A stretch of DNA of 64,000 nucleotides, from the NCBI GenBank assembly GCA_022565595.1, contig JAIUML010000016.1, positions 1 through 64,000 of the forward strand, read 5' to 3'. Positions 36,490 through 45,892 of this stretch are shown here, piece after piece (positions within the stretch are counted from its first letter, which is position 1; the number at the start of each line of letters is the position of its first letter). The notes under the pieces are model-generated. The model was not told where the DNA came from. It was given only the letters and a program-made list of their open reading frames with translations, and ran no database searches. The DNA comes from Saccharospirillum sp. (GTDB lineage: Bacteria; Pseudomonadota; Gammaproteobacteria; Pseudomonadales; Natronospirillaceae). The position numbers and the translations under genes were made by a program.

Positions 36490-37374
36490 TTACATTTGCG
36501 CCACAATGGCACTTACCGCTGCCTCTGGCGCTTCAATGGGCAGCAGATGACCATGGTCTGGCAGAGAGATCAGTTGGCAATGGGGCAATCTTTTTTGCAA
36601 GCGTGACAGTTTCGTCTCGTTGAGGAACAAGGAGGGACGACCATGCAGGATGGTGACCGGTACAGTGCACTCCTCGAGCCGATGCCAGATGGCATCCAGT
36701 GTCCGGTAATTGTGCCGTTCCCACACCAATGGGTAAGCCAGCCGCAAACCCGGACCCTCTTCAATGGTCAGCGCGCCGGCAAGGCTGGCAACCGCCGAAT
36801 CGCTGAGCCGTCGAAACATGGGCATTGCCCGAAAATCTCGCTCTACAGCTTGAATATCAGGCCAGGAATCAGCACGCACCAGAGTGGACTTGAATGGCTG
36901 CAGGCGTCGCAACACAGGCCAGGGAAGCAGACGCGTCAACCACTCTCCCGACAAGGTTTGAAAAACCGGCTCAATGAGTATCAGGCGCCGGAACAACTCG
37001 GGGTGATCGATGGCAGCCATTAAGGTCGTGGTTGCGCCCATCGAATGGCCAATGCCAATAACAGGGCAAGGCGCAGTGTGCTGCAGAAACGCGACCAGGT
37101 CTTGCGCATATTGCTGGCAACGCTGGCCGGCCACTGGCAGCCGGCGACCCGGCCATAGAGCCCTGTTGTCGAGGGAGAGCAACTCGAAATCGGGTGCCAG
37201 CAGAGTCAGAAACGGCTCATAGGCAGCAACAGGAAAGCCATTGGCAGCATAAAAATGCGCCAGAGGACCTCGTGACTCAGGAAGGCTGTGATAAGAAGCG
37301 GTGTCAGGTGGTAACACCAAAGAATGAGACTGCAATGTCCTGTACGGCATCGAAACGACTGTTTTCCCTGTCAT
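36490..37374 (-). CDS. Alpha/beta hydrolase
   Basis: Encodes 294 residues of the alpha/beta-hydrolase fold. The nucleophile elbow is GIGHSMGATT (Ser near 111), acid residues probably lie in the FRRLILIEPVF to ILHGRPS region and the catalytic His is in LPDHGHLLPIEAPEA near the end. The oxyanion segment HFYAANGFPVAAYEPFLTLL is typical of esterase/lipase-like members. Substrate unknown. The start is uncertain (ATG 37374 or 37350), neither with a strong ribosome-binding site. Confidence 0.85.
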   Translation of the reverse strand: MTGKTVVSMPYRTLQSHSLVLPPDTASYHSLPESRGPLAHFYAANGFPVAAYEPFLTLLAPDFELLSLDNRALWPGRRLPVAGQRCQQYAQDLVAFLQHTAPCPVIGIGHSMGATTTLMAAIDHPELFRRLILIEPVFQTLSGEWLTRLLPWPVLRRLQPFKSTLVRADSWPDIQAVERDFRAMPMFRRLSDSAVASLAGALTIEEGPGLRLAYPLVWERHNYRTLDAIWHRLEECTVPVTILHGRPSLFLNETKLSRLQKRLPHCQLISLPDHGHLLPIEAPEAAVSAIVAQM

Positions 37375-37509
37375 GCTATGGTTACTGGCACGAAGTGTAA
37401 CCCTTTGATGGCAAAAAGTTAAAGACTCGGATAACTTGATTACCCACCCTGGAATAGTGGTCAGACTTCAAGCTTTGCGTAGGGTTGCCGAAACAGACAG
37501 GAGAACCCA

Positions 37510-37638
37510 TTGGAAATACTCATTATCCCCTTTGTTGCCCTGGTGGTACTGGTCATGTTCGCTGATCTGTTGCGAACCCAATGGCGTCAGCTAAAGCAGA
37601 GGTGGATGAACAAAGAAAGGAAAAAGGAAGACCACTGA
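37510..37638 (+). CDS. Small single-pass membrane protein, TTG start
   Basis: Encodes 42 residues: a hydrophobic helix (about 3-18, IIPFVALVVLVMF) followed by a basic tail rich in Arg, Gln and Lys. AGGAG lies six bases before the TTG at 37510. The composition (single N-terminal helix, basic cytoplasmic tail) is that of small inner-membrane regulators, but no family is recognised. It lies upstream of the 262-residue protein gene on the same strand. Confidence 0.55.
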   Translation: MEILIIPFVALVVLVMFADLLRTQWRQLKQRWMNKERKKEDH

Positions 37639-37738
37639 GGTAAGCGCTACAGGCCATGGCAGTGGGTTTAAGTGAGCCGTTACAGTACACTCAACGCTGA
37701 CCGGTAGCCGGACAACAATGGCAATGATGAGTTAACCC

Positions 37739-38527
37739 ATGGGTGCATTCAATACAACGACACTGACGGTGCTGATGGTGACTCTGATCAGCGCCATGAT
37801 CATCGCCATGCTGGTCATGCAGGCGAGGCACAAACAGATGGCCGCCGCCAGAGATCGCCTGCACGCACTGTCGACTCAGTATCGCAAGCTCAACAACACT
37901 CTGAGAACGCTGCCCACCAGTTATTTGACCCCGGAGTTAAAAGACTTTCTGTATCAGGCCTTACTGCAGAACCTCCATGCCCAACTAAAGCTCAACCCGG
38001 ATCAGAAATCCCTGCTTCAGAGCGACATTGAACAACTGACAGCAGAGCGCATTGCCATGCGCAACAAGGCGAGCAGCGTGCTTGTTCCGGGCCCAACCAA
38101 TGCCGACGAAGCCAGCGTTCATCGCCAGACGCTGAAATCGCTCCACCTCTTTATACGACGCAATTACGATGCCGGGCGGTTGAACGCAACCAACGCTGAA
38201 AAACTGATGCATCAGGTGGAATACAAGTTGATTGATACCGCTGTGGATTTCTTCCGCCAGCGCGGTCAGCAAACCGAAAAAGAGAAGAATTATCGAGAGG
38301 CACGCATCGCCTATCAGAAAGCTCTGGATGCCATTCAAACCTCAAAACACGCAACGCTTTTCAAACAGGAAGAAATCGGCTTGCGCAAACGCCTGGATAA
38401 TGTTGTCAGCAAATGGCGAGCACACCGGGCACAACTGTCCAAAGGCCAGGCAGCCAAATTGGCGGAAGGCGTGGGCAGCCTGATTGACGATCAAGAAAGC
38501 TGGAAGAAAAAGAATGTCTACGACTGA
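37739..38527 (+). CDS. Hypothetical membrane-anchored helical protein
   Basis: Encodes 262 residues. One N-terminal membrane helix (about 9-28) is followed by an almost entirely helical cytoplasmic region; residues 165-215 (EKNYREARIAYQKALDAI) look like a TPR-like helix pair. No family recognised. Its last 14 bases overlap the start of aceK, so it is probably co-translated with AceK, although no link to isocitrate metabolism is visible in it. Confidence 0.75.
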   Translation: MGAFNTTTLTVLMVTLISAMIIAMLVMQARHKQMAAARDRLHALSTQYRKLNNTLRTLPTSYLTPELKDFLYQALLQNLHAQLKLNPDQKSLLQSDIEQLTAERIAMRNKASSVLVPGPTNADEASVHRQTLKSLHLFIRRNYDAGRLNATNAEKLMHQVEYKLIDTAVDFFRQRGQQTEKEKNYREARIAYQKALDAIQTSKHATLFKQEEIGLRKRLDNVVSKWRAHRAQLSKGQAAKLAEGVGSLIDDQESWKKKNVYD

Positions 38528-40238
38528 AAATTGGGCCGAGGAACTGTCTGAAGCCATATTGGCGGGGTTCGACCAACACTATCGGCTGTTCTGTAATTAC
38601 TCGAAACAAGCGCATCAGGGCTTCCTTGAAGCTCAATGGCGATTTCTACAAGACATCCATCGCGAACGGGTCGATCTCTACGATGAGCAGGTTGAGCGCT
38701 GTATAGAGCATTTGAAGCAGAATTACGGTTGCATGAATGCCGAGCGGTGGCAAAACGTCAAGCAGATCTATCGGGAACGCCTCCTCAACCACCCCCAGCC
38801 GGATCTGGCTGAGACCTTTTATAACTCCGTTTTCTGCCGGCTATTTGATCGACGATACTTCAACAATGAATACATTTTCGTCGAATCCGACGCCCTGTGG
38901 CGTCATACCAAGCTGGACAGAGGCATCCTGAAGCGTTACGAGGTGCACGACAACCTGGAAGCGGTGATTCTCAAGCTCTTGCAGGATATGGACATTGGCT
39001 TGCCGCTCGAGGACGCGCACCGTGATGTGCGGCACCTGATTCACCGTTTCAGTCAGCAAGCCCCGGAACTGGCACGCGAGGCGAAGCCCTACAGTATTGA
39101 TCTGATCATCACGCCTTTTTTCCGCAACAAGGCCTGTTACCTGATCGGCCGACTGAATTTCGAACACAAAACCCTGCCCTTTATTGTGCCTATTCTCAAT
39201 AATGAACAGGGTTTCCTCTACGCCGATACCTTGCTGGTCGACTCCAATGCCATGGCCATTGTTTTCGGCTTCGCACGCGCCTATTTTTTTGTCGATACCG
39301 ACAACCCCTTGGCCATTGTCACCTTTCTGTTGCAACTGATGCCGTCCAAAACTCGAGCAGAGCTCTATTCCGCGATTGGCCTGCACAAGCAGGGCAAGAC
39401 TCAGTTTTATCGAGAATTGCTGCAGCACCTGGCCATCAGTGATGACAACTTTGTCGTGGCTCCGGGCGTTAAAGGCATGGTCATGACGGTGTTCACACTG
39501 CCGTCCTACCCCTATGTCTTCAAGATCATCAAGGATCGCTTCGCACCGCAAAAAGACATGACGCGGCAGCACGTCAAGAATCAATATCAACGGGTAAAAC
39601 AACACGATCGGGTTGGCCGTATGGCCGATACCTGGGAGTTTTCGAAGGTGGCTTTGCCGCTGGACCGTTGTTCTGACAGCTTGCAGGAAGAGCTGGAGCG
39701 CGTGGCTGCATCCAGCATCGAGCGTGAGGATAATCAGCTGATTATCAAGCACTGCTACATCGAACGCAGAATGATCCCGCTCAATCTATACCTTGAAGAC
39801 AAATCCAATATAGATCGCCAGGAGGCGGTGCTGATGGAATACGGCCAGGCCATTAAGGAGTTGGCAGCAGCGGATATCTTCCCGGGCGACATGCTGCTCA
39901 AGAACTTCGGCGTTACCCGTCATGGCCGCGTAATTTTTTATGATTATGACGAAATTGACGCCGTCACCAACTGTCATTTCCGCACCATCCCCAAGGCGCG
40001 TTACCCGGAGGATGAGCTTGCCAGCGAGCCCTGGTACAGTGTCGCCCCCAACGACATCTTTCCGGAAGAGTTCGCTACCTTTATCTTCAATGACGCCAGA
40101 CAGCAGGAGCTGTTTGTCCGCCATCACGGCGACCTGCTAACAGCCGCCTATTGGCAGGAGGTGCAGGAAGACCTTAATGCCGGAAAGGTAGCGGACATTT
40201 TCCCCTACCCCCAGGACATTCGCCTTCGGCGTTTTTAA
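38514..40238 (+). CDS. aceK: Isocitrate dehydrogenase kinase/phosphatase AceK
   Basis: Encodes 574 residues (E. coli 578). This bifunctional enzyme phosphorylates and dephosphorylates isocitrate dehydrogenase and so directs carbon into the glyoxylate bypass. The ATP-binding loop APGVKGMVMTVFTLPSYPYVFKIIKD is near residue 320, and the catalytic region DIFPGDMLLKNFGVTRHGRVIFYDYDE is near 455-480. ATG 38514 follows GGAAG and aligns with the family start; the frame extends ten codons upstream. aceA and aceB are not in the window, so the gene is unlinked from them. Confidence 0.96.
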   Translation: MSTTENWAEELSEAILAGFDQHYRLFCNYSKQAHQGFLEAQWRFLQDIHRERVDLYDEQVERCIEHLKQNYGCMNAERWQNVKQIYRERLLNHPQPDLAETFYNSVFCRLFDRRYFNNEYIFVESDALWRHTKLDRGILKRYEVHDNLEAVILKLLQDMDIGLPLEDAHRDVRHLIHRFSQQAPELAREAKPYSIDLIITPFFRNKACYLIGRLNFEHKTLPFIVPILNNEQGFLYADTLLVDSNAMAIVFGFARAYFFVDTDNPLAIVTFLLQLMPSKTRAELYSAIGLHKQGKTQFYRELLQHLAISDDNFVVAPGVKGMVMTVFTLPSYPYVFKIIKDRFAPQKDMTRQHVKNQYQRVKQHDRVGRMADTWEFSKVALPLDRCSDSLQEELERVAASSIEREDNQLIIKHCYIERRMIPLNLYLEDKSNIDRQEAVLMEYGQAIKELAAADIFPGDMLLKNFGVTRHGRVIFYDYDEIDAVTNCHFRTIPKARYPEDELASEPWYSVAPNDIFPEEFATFIFNDARQQELFVRHHGDLLTAAYWQEVQEDLNAGKVADIFPYPQDIRLRRF

Positions 40239-40268
40239 TACACCCTCTGATGTGCCTGACCTCGAACG

Positions 40269-40712
40269 TCAGAACAGGTTGCGCGGTTGCAGCGTCAACT
40301 CCAGGGGCTCGCTGAGCAACAGAGTGCCATACTGCTCTGTATCCAGACTGAGGGTCGCACAGTCGACATCCTGACCTGCAGCGCATTGCCCCAACTGAAT
40401 CTCACCCACCGGTACCGCTTCGATTATCTGACGTTCTGCAGTAATACACACCATGTTCCCGGCTGTGAAGTCGGCAGATTCTCCCGGCGTAATGGTCAAT
40501 GACAGCAGGCAATGCTCTGGCCAGGTGACCTCTTCGCCTGACAGCAGCGGTTGCACAGACACCTCAGTCGGCTCAGCGATGAGTTCCTCCATGACCGGTT
40601 TCAGTGAAAGTTCCGTGCCAGCAGGAACGGTCAAGACGGCATCCTCCGCCATGACCTGCACGGACAACACACCCAATACCAATGACAACTTGACTGCCAT
40701 ACCTGGATTCAT
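40269..40712 (-). CDS. Exported hypothetical protein
   Basis: Encodes 147 residues. A signal peptide (about 1-22, ending VQVMA) precedes an acidic mature part with three or four Cys that may form disulfides (HCLLSL, GNMVCIT, LGQCAAGQDVDC) and predicted beta strands. The start could also be ATG 40700. No family recognised. It is convergent with aceK and divergent from the next gene. Confidence 0.65.
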   Translation of the reverse strand: MNPGMAVKLSLVLGVLSVQVMAEDAVLTVPAGTELSLKPVMEELIAEPTEVSVQPLLSGEEVTWPEHCLLSLTITPGESADFTAGNMVCITAERQIIEAVPVGEIQLGQCAAGQDVDCATLSLDTEQYGTLLLSEPLELTLQPRNLF

Positions 40713-40818
40713 ACGCTACCTCGATGACCAAAGAATAAATTTCTTACAGTTTAACAGATCTTTCCCGATATCTTGATGGAAAAGGGCTTCTTGCCAAGCT
40801 TGATTTAAAAGGTACACA

Positions 40819-41127
40819 ATGGGCGAACAGCAGCCTGTACCGTCAGTGAGAGGCGAAGTGGCCAGTCAGTTTTTTACGCCTCGATACCAGGCCGCCCTGG
40901 TTGACGGTGACGCCCAACAAGACAAAGCTCTGTCTCAAGTTGACAGGGTCAGGAAAGCAGCAATGAAACTCAAGCTTTTGATTTTTTTACTGATTGTCGT
41001 CGTTTTTGTCACCTTTTTAGTCTATTTTGAACGTACACGACAGCAACCCTGGGATTCGGATGTCTTTTTTGGTCAAACTACACCCCAACCGACCACTGAC
41101 GTCATTGAACGCCACAGTGACGCATGA
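40819..41127 (+). CDS. Small membrane protein of unknown function
   Basis: Encodes 102 residues if started at 40819 (AAAGGT upstream): a soluble N-terminal part, one membrane helix (about 52-68, LLIFLLIVVVFVTFLVYF) and a short polar tail. A second start at 40963 (MKLKLL) has AGGAAA at seven-base spacing and would give a 54-residue single-pass protein. Which is used cannot be decided. No family recognised. Confidence 0.5.
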   Translation: MGEQQPVPSVRGEVASQFFTPRYQAALVDGDAQQDKALSQVDRVRKAAMKLKLLIFLLIVVVFVTFLVYFERTRQQPWDSDVFFGQTTPQPTTDVIERHSDA

Positions 41128-41333
41128 GCAAAGGAGGATCGTCGAAACACCAAAGACCCTGGTCTAAATCTCAACGAGCACAACCCAGGGAAGCCACAGG
41201 CGCCAGGCACATAGACACCCAATAACAGTCTGTATCGCTCCGCTTCTCTGCCTAGACAATCATTGCAGTCGCGCCACCCGTGAGGCAGGCCAGCCACCTT
41301 GAGTCGCGACTCCGAGGAAAAAAGGGAAAGACT

Positions 41334-42569
41334 ATGTCCGGTATTCTCTCAATGATTCTGGCCGGGGGTGAAGGCACCCGCCTGGCTCCGTTAACCTCAG
41401 TCAGAGCCAAACCCGCCGTGCCCTTTGGTGGCAACTATCGCATTATCGACTTTGTTTTGAACAATTTCGTCAACTCCGATCTGCTGCAGATCTTCGTATT
41501 GACGCAGTTCAAGTCGCACTCTCTGATGAAGCACATGAGTCGCCGCTGGCGTGTCACCGGTCTGACCAATCGTTTCATCGACCCCATTCCTGCCCAGATG
41601 CAAATGGGTAAACACTGGTACCAGGGCACAGCGGACGCCATTTATCAGAACATCGAGTTGGTCGAAGGCATGGACCCTGAAATCGTCTGTGTGTTCGGTG
41701 GTGACCACATCTACAAAATGGATGTGCGCCAGATGATCGAGTTTCATCGCAGTCATGACGACGCCAAACTCACGGTTGCGGCCATTCCGGTGCATGTCAG
41801 CCAGGCCGACCAGTTTGGTGTGATTGAAATCGATGAAAACCACAAGATGATCGGCTTCCAGGAAAAGCCGAAAAAAGACCCGAAAACCATTCCCGGTAGG
41901 CCAGACTACGTGCTGGCCAGCATGGGCAACTATGTCTTCGATGCGCCAACTCTGGTCGATAGCCTGAAAGCCGACTCCGAGTGCGCTGACTCCGTTCACG
42001 ACTTTGGTCACAACATCATTCCAGACCTGTTCAAGGCCGGTGTTGTTTATGTATACGACTTTTCGACCAACTTCATTCGGGGCGAACTGGAGCACACCAA
42101 CGGTTATTGGCGCGATGTGGGCACTCTGGATTCCCTCTACGAAGCCAATATGGACCTGTTGGCCGTGGTTCCGCCCATCGACCTATACAACAAGTTCTGG
42201 CCGTTGCGCAGTTATCACCCGGCCGTACCACCGGCCAAATTTGTGCACGATGAAGCCAACCGAACCGGCCAGGCCATCAGCTCCATTGTATCCGGTGGCT
42301 CCATTGTGTCCGGTAGCTTCGTGCATCGCAGCATTCTGGGTTACAACTGCCATGTGCACAGCCATTCCTATGTTGAAAACAGCGTATTGATGGGCAACAA
42401 CGACATTGGTCGTGGTTGTCGAATTCGCCGGGCTGTGCTCGACAAGAATGTTTCCATGGCGCCAGGAACCGTCATCGGAGAAGACCCGGAACACGATCGC
42501 CAGCGCTTTCACGTGTCGCCGAACGGCATTGTTGTCATACCCAAAGGAGCAAAAGTTGGCTTCGACTGA
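41334..42569 (+). CDS. glgC: Glucose-1-phosphate adenylyltransferase GlgC
   Basis: Encodes 411 residues. It makes ADP-glucose from glucose-1-phosphate and ATP, the regulated step of glycogen synthesis. The nucleotidyltransferase domain has ILAGGEGTRLAPLT and KPAVPFGGNYRIIDF near the N-terminus, WYQGTADAI, FGGDHIYKMD and GFQEKP. The C-terminal left-handed beta-helix begins near residue 300 (SGGSIVSGS repeats). ATG 41334 follows GGGAAAG. Its 3' end overlaps glgA by 14 bases. ADP-glucose might also feed GpgS. Confidence 0.95.
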   Translation: MSGILSMILAGGEGTRLAPLTSVRAKPAVPFGGNYRIIDFVLNNFVNSDLLQIFVLTQFKSHSLMKHMSRRWRVTGLTNRFIDPIPAQMQMGKHWYQGTADAIYQNIELVEGMDPEIVCVFGGDHIYKMDVRQMIEFHRSHDDAKLTVAAIPVHVSQADQFGVIEIDENHKMIGFQEKPKKDPKTIPGRPDYVLASMGNYVFDAPTLVDSLKADSECADSVHDFGHNIIPDLFKAGVVYVYDFSTNFIRGELEHTNGYWRDVGTLDSLYEANMDLLAVVPPIDLYNKFWPLRSYHPAVPPAKFVHDEANRTGQAISSIVSGGSIVSGSFVHRSILGYNCHVHSHSYVENSVLMGNNDIGRGCRIRRAVLDKNVSMAPGTVIGEDPEHDRQRFHVSPNGIVVIPKGAKVGFD

Positions 42570-44037
42570 TCACCCCTTGCGCATTCTGCTGATCGCATCC
42601 GAAGTCGAAGGCCTGGTGAAAACGGGTGGCCTGGCGGATGTCGCCAGGGCACTGCCGGAAACGCTTGCCAGGCTCGGCCACGAGGTCATCGTGGTCACAC
42701 CCGCCTATGGCCGAATCAAATCTCTCTGGCAAAGCTGGCCTGCGCCCCCCCTGTGCGTGCATCTGAATTCGTTCAGCGAAACCTGGATGGCAAGTCGCCG
42801 CGGTCGTCAACATGGCCTGGACCTGGTCCTGCTGGAACATGAGGGCTTCTTCGGCCGAGCCGGCATTTACGACGATGGCGAGTACCCCTACTCCGACAAC
42901 CCGGTGCGTTTTGCGCATCTGTGCAAAGGTGCTCTGCAATGGTGTATCGATCACCAATGGCAACCCGACATCGTTCATGCCAACGACTGGCAAGCGGCAT
43001 TGACGCCCTTCTATCTCAAGGAGCATTATCGCAAGCTGCCCATCTTTGAACGTACCCGAAGCCTTTTGACACTGCACAATGCGGCCTACCAGGGTCAGGC
43101 GCCGAGCCATTGGCTGCAACCTCTGGGCATTCATGATCAGTTCTTTCACCCCGGTGCTTTTGAAGACAACGGCCAGCTTAACCTGCTCAAGGGCGGGTTG
43201 CGTTTCAGCGATGCCATCAACGCCGTCAGCCCCGGCTATGCCAGTGAACTGGTGACGGACCTGGGCGGGCATGGCCTGGCACCGATATTTCGCGACCGAT
43301 CAAAGGATTTGCATGGCATTCTCAATGGCTGTGACTATGGCCAGTGGTCACCGGTGACAGACCCATTGATTCCGGCTCAGTACAGCAAGCCGGATGAAGG
43401 CGGCAAGGCCAATTGCAAGAAACACCTTCAGTTGGAGCTTGGCCTGGCGCCGGAGCCGGATACACCTTTGATGGTGTGCATCAGCCGGTTGGCCGACCAG
43501 AAGGGTTTTCAACTGCTGATACCCGCATTGTGGGAAGTCATGCGAGACGAAAACGTTCAGGTCGCTATTCTGGGCTCGGGCGACCGCAATACGGCAGCGC
43601 ATTTGCACCGTCTGAATCAGCATTTTGACAAACGCTTCGCCTTCGTGGAAGGCTATGACATGGCCCTGTCACATCGCATCGAAGCGGCTGGTGATGCGTT
43701 TCTGATGCCATCGATTTTCGAGCCCTGCGGTCTCAATCAGATCTACAGCCTCTGTTATGGCACTTTGCCTCTGGTACGGGCGGTGGGCGGCCTGAAAGAC
43801 ACCGTTGTGCCGCTGAACACTCAACTCCGCAACAGCCGCTCGGCAACGGGGTTCATGTTTGAAGAGCCAACGGCCGAGGCACTGGAAGCGGAAATTCGCA
43901 GGATGCTGAAAGTCTACAGAGAAAAACCAGCGCTGTGGCTGAGCATGCAACGCAATGCCATGAAACAACGCTTTGAATGGGAAGGTGCCGCCGAGCAGTA
44001 TGTGTCGCTCTATCGGTCCATGCTGTCTTCCGACTGA
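42556..44037 (+). CDS. glgA: Glycogen synthase GlgA (GT5), TTG start
   Basis: Encodes 493 residues. It transfers glucose from ADP-glucose to the growing alpha-1,4-glucan. The ADP-glucose binding motif VKTGGLADV is near residue 18. HANDWQAAL is near 142, SRLADQKGFQLL near 315 and the catalytic SIFEPCGLNQIYSLCYGT near 390. The start is TTG 42556, with AAAGGAG six bases upstream, inside the end of glgC; ATG codons further upstream would read through glgC in another frame. Its stop overlaps the convergent MFS gene by 28 bases. No glgB or glgP is in the window. Confidence 0.93.
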   Translation: MASTDHPLRILLIASEVEGLVKTGGLADVARALPETLARLGHEVIVVTPAYGRIKSLWQSWPAPPLCVHLNSFSETWMASRRGRQHGLDLVLLEHEGFFGRAGIYDDGEYPYSDNPVRFAHLCKGALQWCIDHQWQPDIVHANDWQAALTPFYLKEHYRKLPIFERTRSLLTLHNAAYQGQAPSHWLQPLGIHDQFFHPGAFEDNGQLNLLKGGLRFSDAINAVSPGYASELVTDLGGHGLAPIFRDRSKDLHGILNGCDYGQWSPVTDPLIPAQYSKPDEGGKANCKKHLQLELGLAPEPDTPLMVCISRLADQKGFQLLIPALWEVMRDENVQVAILGSGDRNTAAHLHRLNQHFDKRFAFVEGYDMALSHRIEAAGDAFLMPSIFEPCGLNQIYSLCYGTLPLVRAVGGLKDTVVPLNTQLRNSRSATGFMFEEPTAEALEAEIRRMLKVYREKPALWLSMQRNAMKQRFEWEGAAEQYVSLYRSMLSSD

Positions 44038-45245
44038 CTGATCTCTGCCTCATCAGCGGCAACCAGTGGGCGATCCACCCCTCGGATCGCCCCAAAACCG
44101 AACCAGGCAATAATCGTTGCCAGCACCGTAAAGCCTGCCGCTGCCCAGAACACGGTGCCCGCCCCTGTCCAGAGATAACCGGCCAGCAGGTTGCCGCAAA
44201 TCAGCCCTAGCCCCATGCCCACGGACACATAGAGGCCCTGTCCCAGGCCCTGCCGCTGAATTGGAAAGAGGCGCCCGATGCGATGAATGGCCACGGAATG
44301 TATGACGCCAAAGGTCAAGGCATGCATTGATTGAATCAGCAACGCCAATACAAAACTGCTTTGCAAGGACGCCAGCAACGACCAGCGCACTATGGTTACC
44401 ACCAGGGCAATCAGCAGCAAATGGCGTTCGCTGAACCGATTGAACCAACCGGCTATAGCAATAAAGACCCCGATCTCACAGATGGAACCAAAGCTGATCA
44501 GAAAGCCAATAGTGCTGGCATTAAAGCCCCGCTCCTTCAGGAACAAGTCAAAGAAGGTATTGTAGGGAGCCATGGCAACCTGCCAGAAGAACACCACCAA
44601 CAGCAGTACCACCACCTGAAACCAGTCGATGGGCACCGCCGGCATTACCTTCCTCGCAGTGCGATCACTGGCACTCAGGCGCGTCTCCTTTGGTACCAGC
44701 CAAGTGGCCAACCACATCAGGCCACAGAGTATTCCACCAATAATGGGCAGAATGGTGACCGGGAAATGGTCCAGCGCTGCACCGAGCAGCCAGACCACCA
44801 CGACGTAACCGGCCGAGCCCCACAAACGGATCATGCCGTAACGGGCTTTGTCAGCCCCCAGTACGTGCATGACTACACCTTCCATTTGCGGCAAAACCGC
44901 TGACATGAAGACGCCATAAAACCCGAAGACCATCAGGTACCAGTAAAAACCACCGGGTTGCAACGAGAGCAGATAGAAGACGCCCATCAGCAAGTAACCC
45001 AGGCGGATAAGCGGCAAACGCTGACCGGTGCGATCACTGATCAGGCTGAACAAAAAGGGGGCAAAAATGTTGACCCCGAACACCATGGCGACAATGACAC
45101 CAATCTCCTGGGCGGTGAGCCCCTGAGCGGTCAGGAAGCGGGCCAGATAGGGCGTGAAGACACCAAAAAGCGTGAAATAGGCTGCGTACATCGGTGACAG
45201 GCGCAGTGCCTTTTCACGAAACGGCATGTCGTTGATCGTGGTCAT
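44010..45245 (-). CDS. MFS transporter, HcaT/MFS_1-like
   Basis: Encodes 411 residues with 12 predicted membrane helices. It resembles the HcaT/LacY-like MFS_1 branch (phenylpropionate permease family): YFTLFGVFTPYLARFL near residue 22, FSLISDRTGQRLPLI near 65 and RLWGSAGYVVVVW near 140. The substrate is unknown; family names are not a reliable guide here. The gene is convergent with glgA (28-base overlap) and 39 bases downstream of tadA. Confidence 0.85.
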   Translation of the reverse strand: MTTINDMPFREKALRLSPMYAAYFTLFGVFTPYLARFLTAQGLTAQEIGVIVAMVFGVNIFAPFLFSLISDRTGQRLPLIRLGYLLMGVFYLLSLQPGGFYWYLMVFGFYGVFMSAVLPQMEGVVMHVLGADKARYGMIRLWGSAGYVVVVWLLGAALDHFPVTILPIIGGILCGLMWLATWLVPKETRLSASDRTARKVMPAVPIDWFQVVVLLLVVFFWQVAMAPYNTFFDLFLKERGFNASTIGFLISFGSICEIGVFIAIAGWFNRFSERHLLLIALVVTIVRWSLLASLQSSFVLALLIQSMHALTFGVIHSVAIHRIGRLFPIQRQGLGQGLYVSVGMGLGLICGNLLAGYLWTGAGTVFWAAAGFTVLATIIAWFGFGAIRGVDRPLVAADEAEISQSEDSMDR

Positions 45246-45284
45246 GAAATCCTTGGAATCAGGAAAATGGTTTAATCGCCAGGA

Positions 45285-45782
45285 TTAGCTGGCAGACCCT
45301 TGATTGCTTTGCTTCAACGCGCGCCGCCGCTGACGACGCTCACTGAAAAATTGCGACATCAGCTTAGCACAGTCGGCCTCAAGCACACCGCCCGTAACTT
45401 CGATGTGATGGTTATAGGGGCCCTGGTCGAGCAATTGCAGATGCGAACGAACTGCCCCACTTTTGGGCTCCGGCGCACCATATACCAGCCGTTCAATACG
45501 GCTGTGCACCATCACTCCCACACACATGGTGCATGGCTCAACAGTGACATAAAGGGTACTGCCCGGAAGCCGATAATTGCCAACCACCCGGGCGGCCGCG
45601 CGCAAGGTCACCACCTCGGCATGAGCACTAGGGTCGAGGGATGTGATCGGCTGATTGTATCCTGCGGCTATTTGCTCGCCTTCTACAACCAGAACCGCGC
45701 CAACAGGCACCTCCCCCAGATCATAGGCGCAGTGTGCCTGCTCAAGCGCAGCAAGCATCCAGATATCGTCAGTTTTGTACAT
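45285..45782 (-). CDS. tadA: tRNA-specific adenosine deaminase TadA
   Basis: Encodes 165 residues. It deaminates A34 of tRNA-Arg(ACG) to inosine. The zinc deaminase motif is complete: HAEVVTLRAAA with catalytic Glu, and PCTMCVGVMVHSRI with two Cys ligands. The C-terminal SQFFSERRQRRRA block is usual for TadA. Essential in most bacteria. Confidence 0.95.
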   Translation of the reverse strand: MYKTDDIWMLAALEQAHCAYDLGEVPVGAVLVVEGEQIAAGYNQPITSLDPSAHAEVVTLRAAARVVGNYRLPGSTLYVTVEPCTMCVGVMVHSRIERLVYGAPEPKSGAVRSHLQLLDQGPYNHHIEVTGGVLEADCAKLMSQFFSERRQRRRALKQSNQGSAS

Positions 45783-45892
45783 CGTTTGAGTAACAGCACC
45801 CTTGTCCGGATGGCTTGAAGCTGCGCATCATAGCATCCCTGCATGTCGGCATCATCAATACTGTGGCACCGGAAAGCTCGGCTTCTATTCGA

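Noticed and set aside
41124-41225. 33-residue frame starting in ATGA overlap with the 102-residue membrane protein
   Set aside because: Composition is polar and repetitive without hydrophobic or domain pattern, and no ribosome-binding site precedes it.
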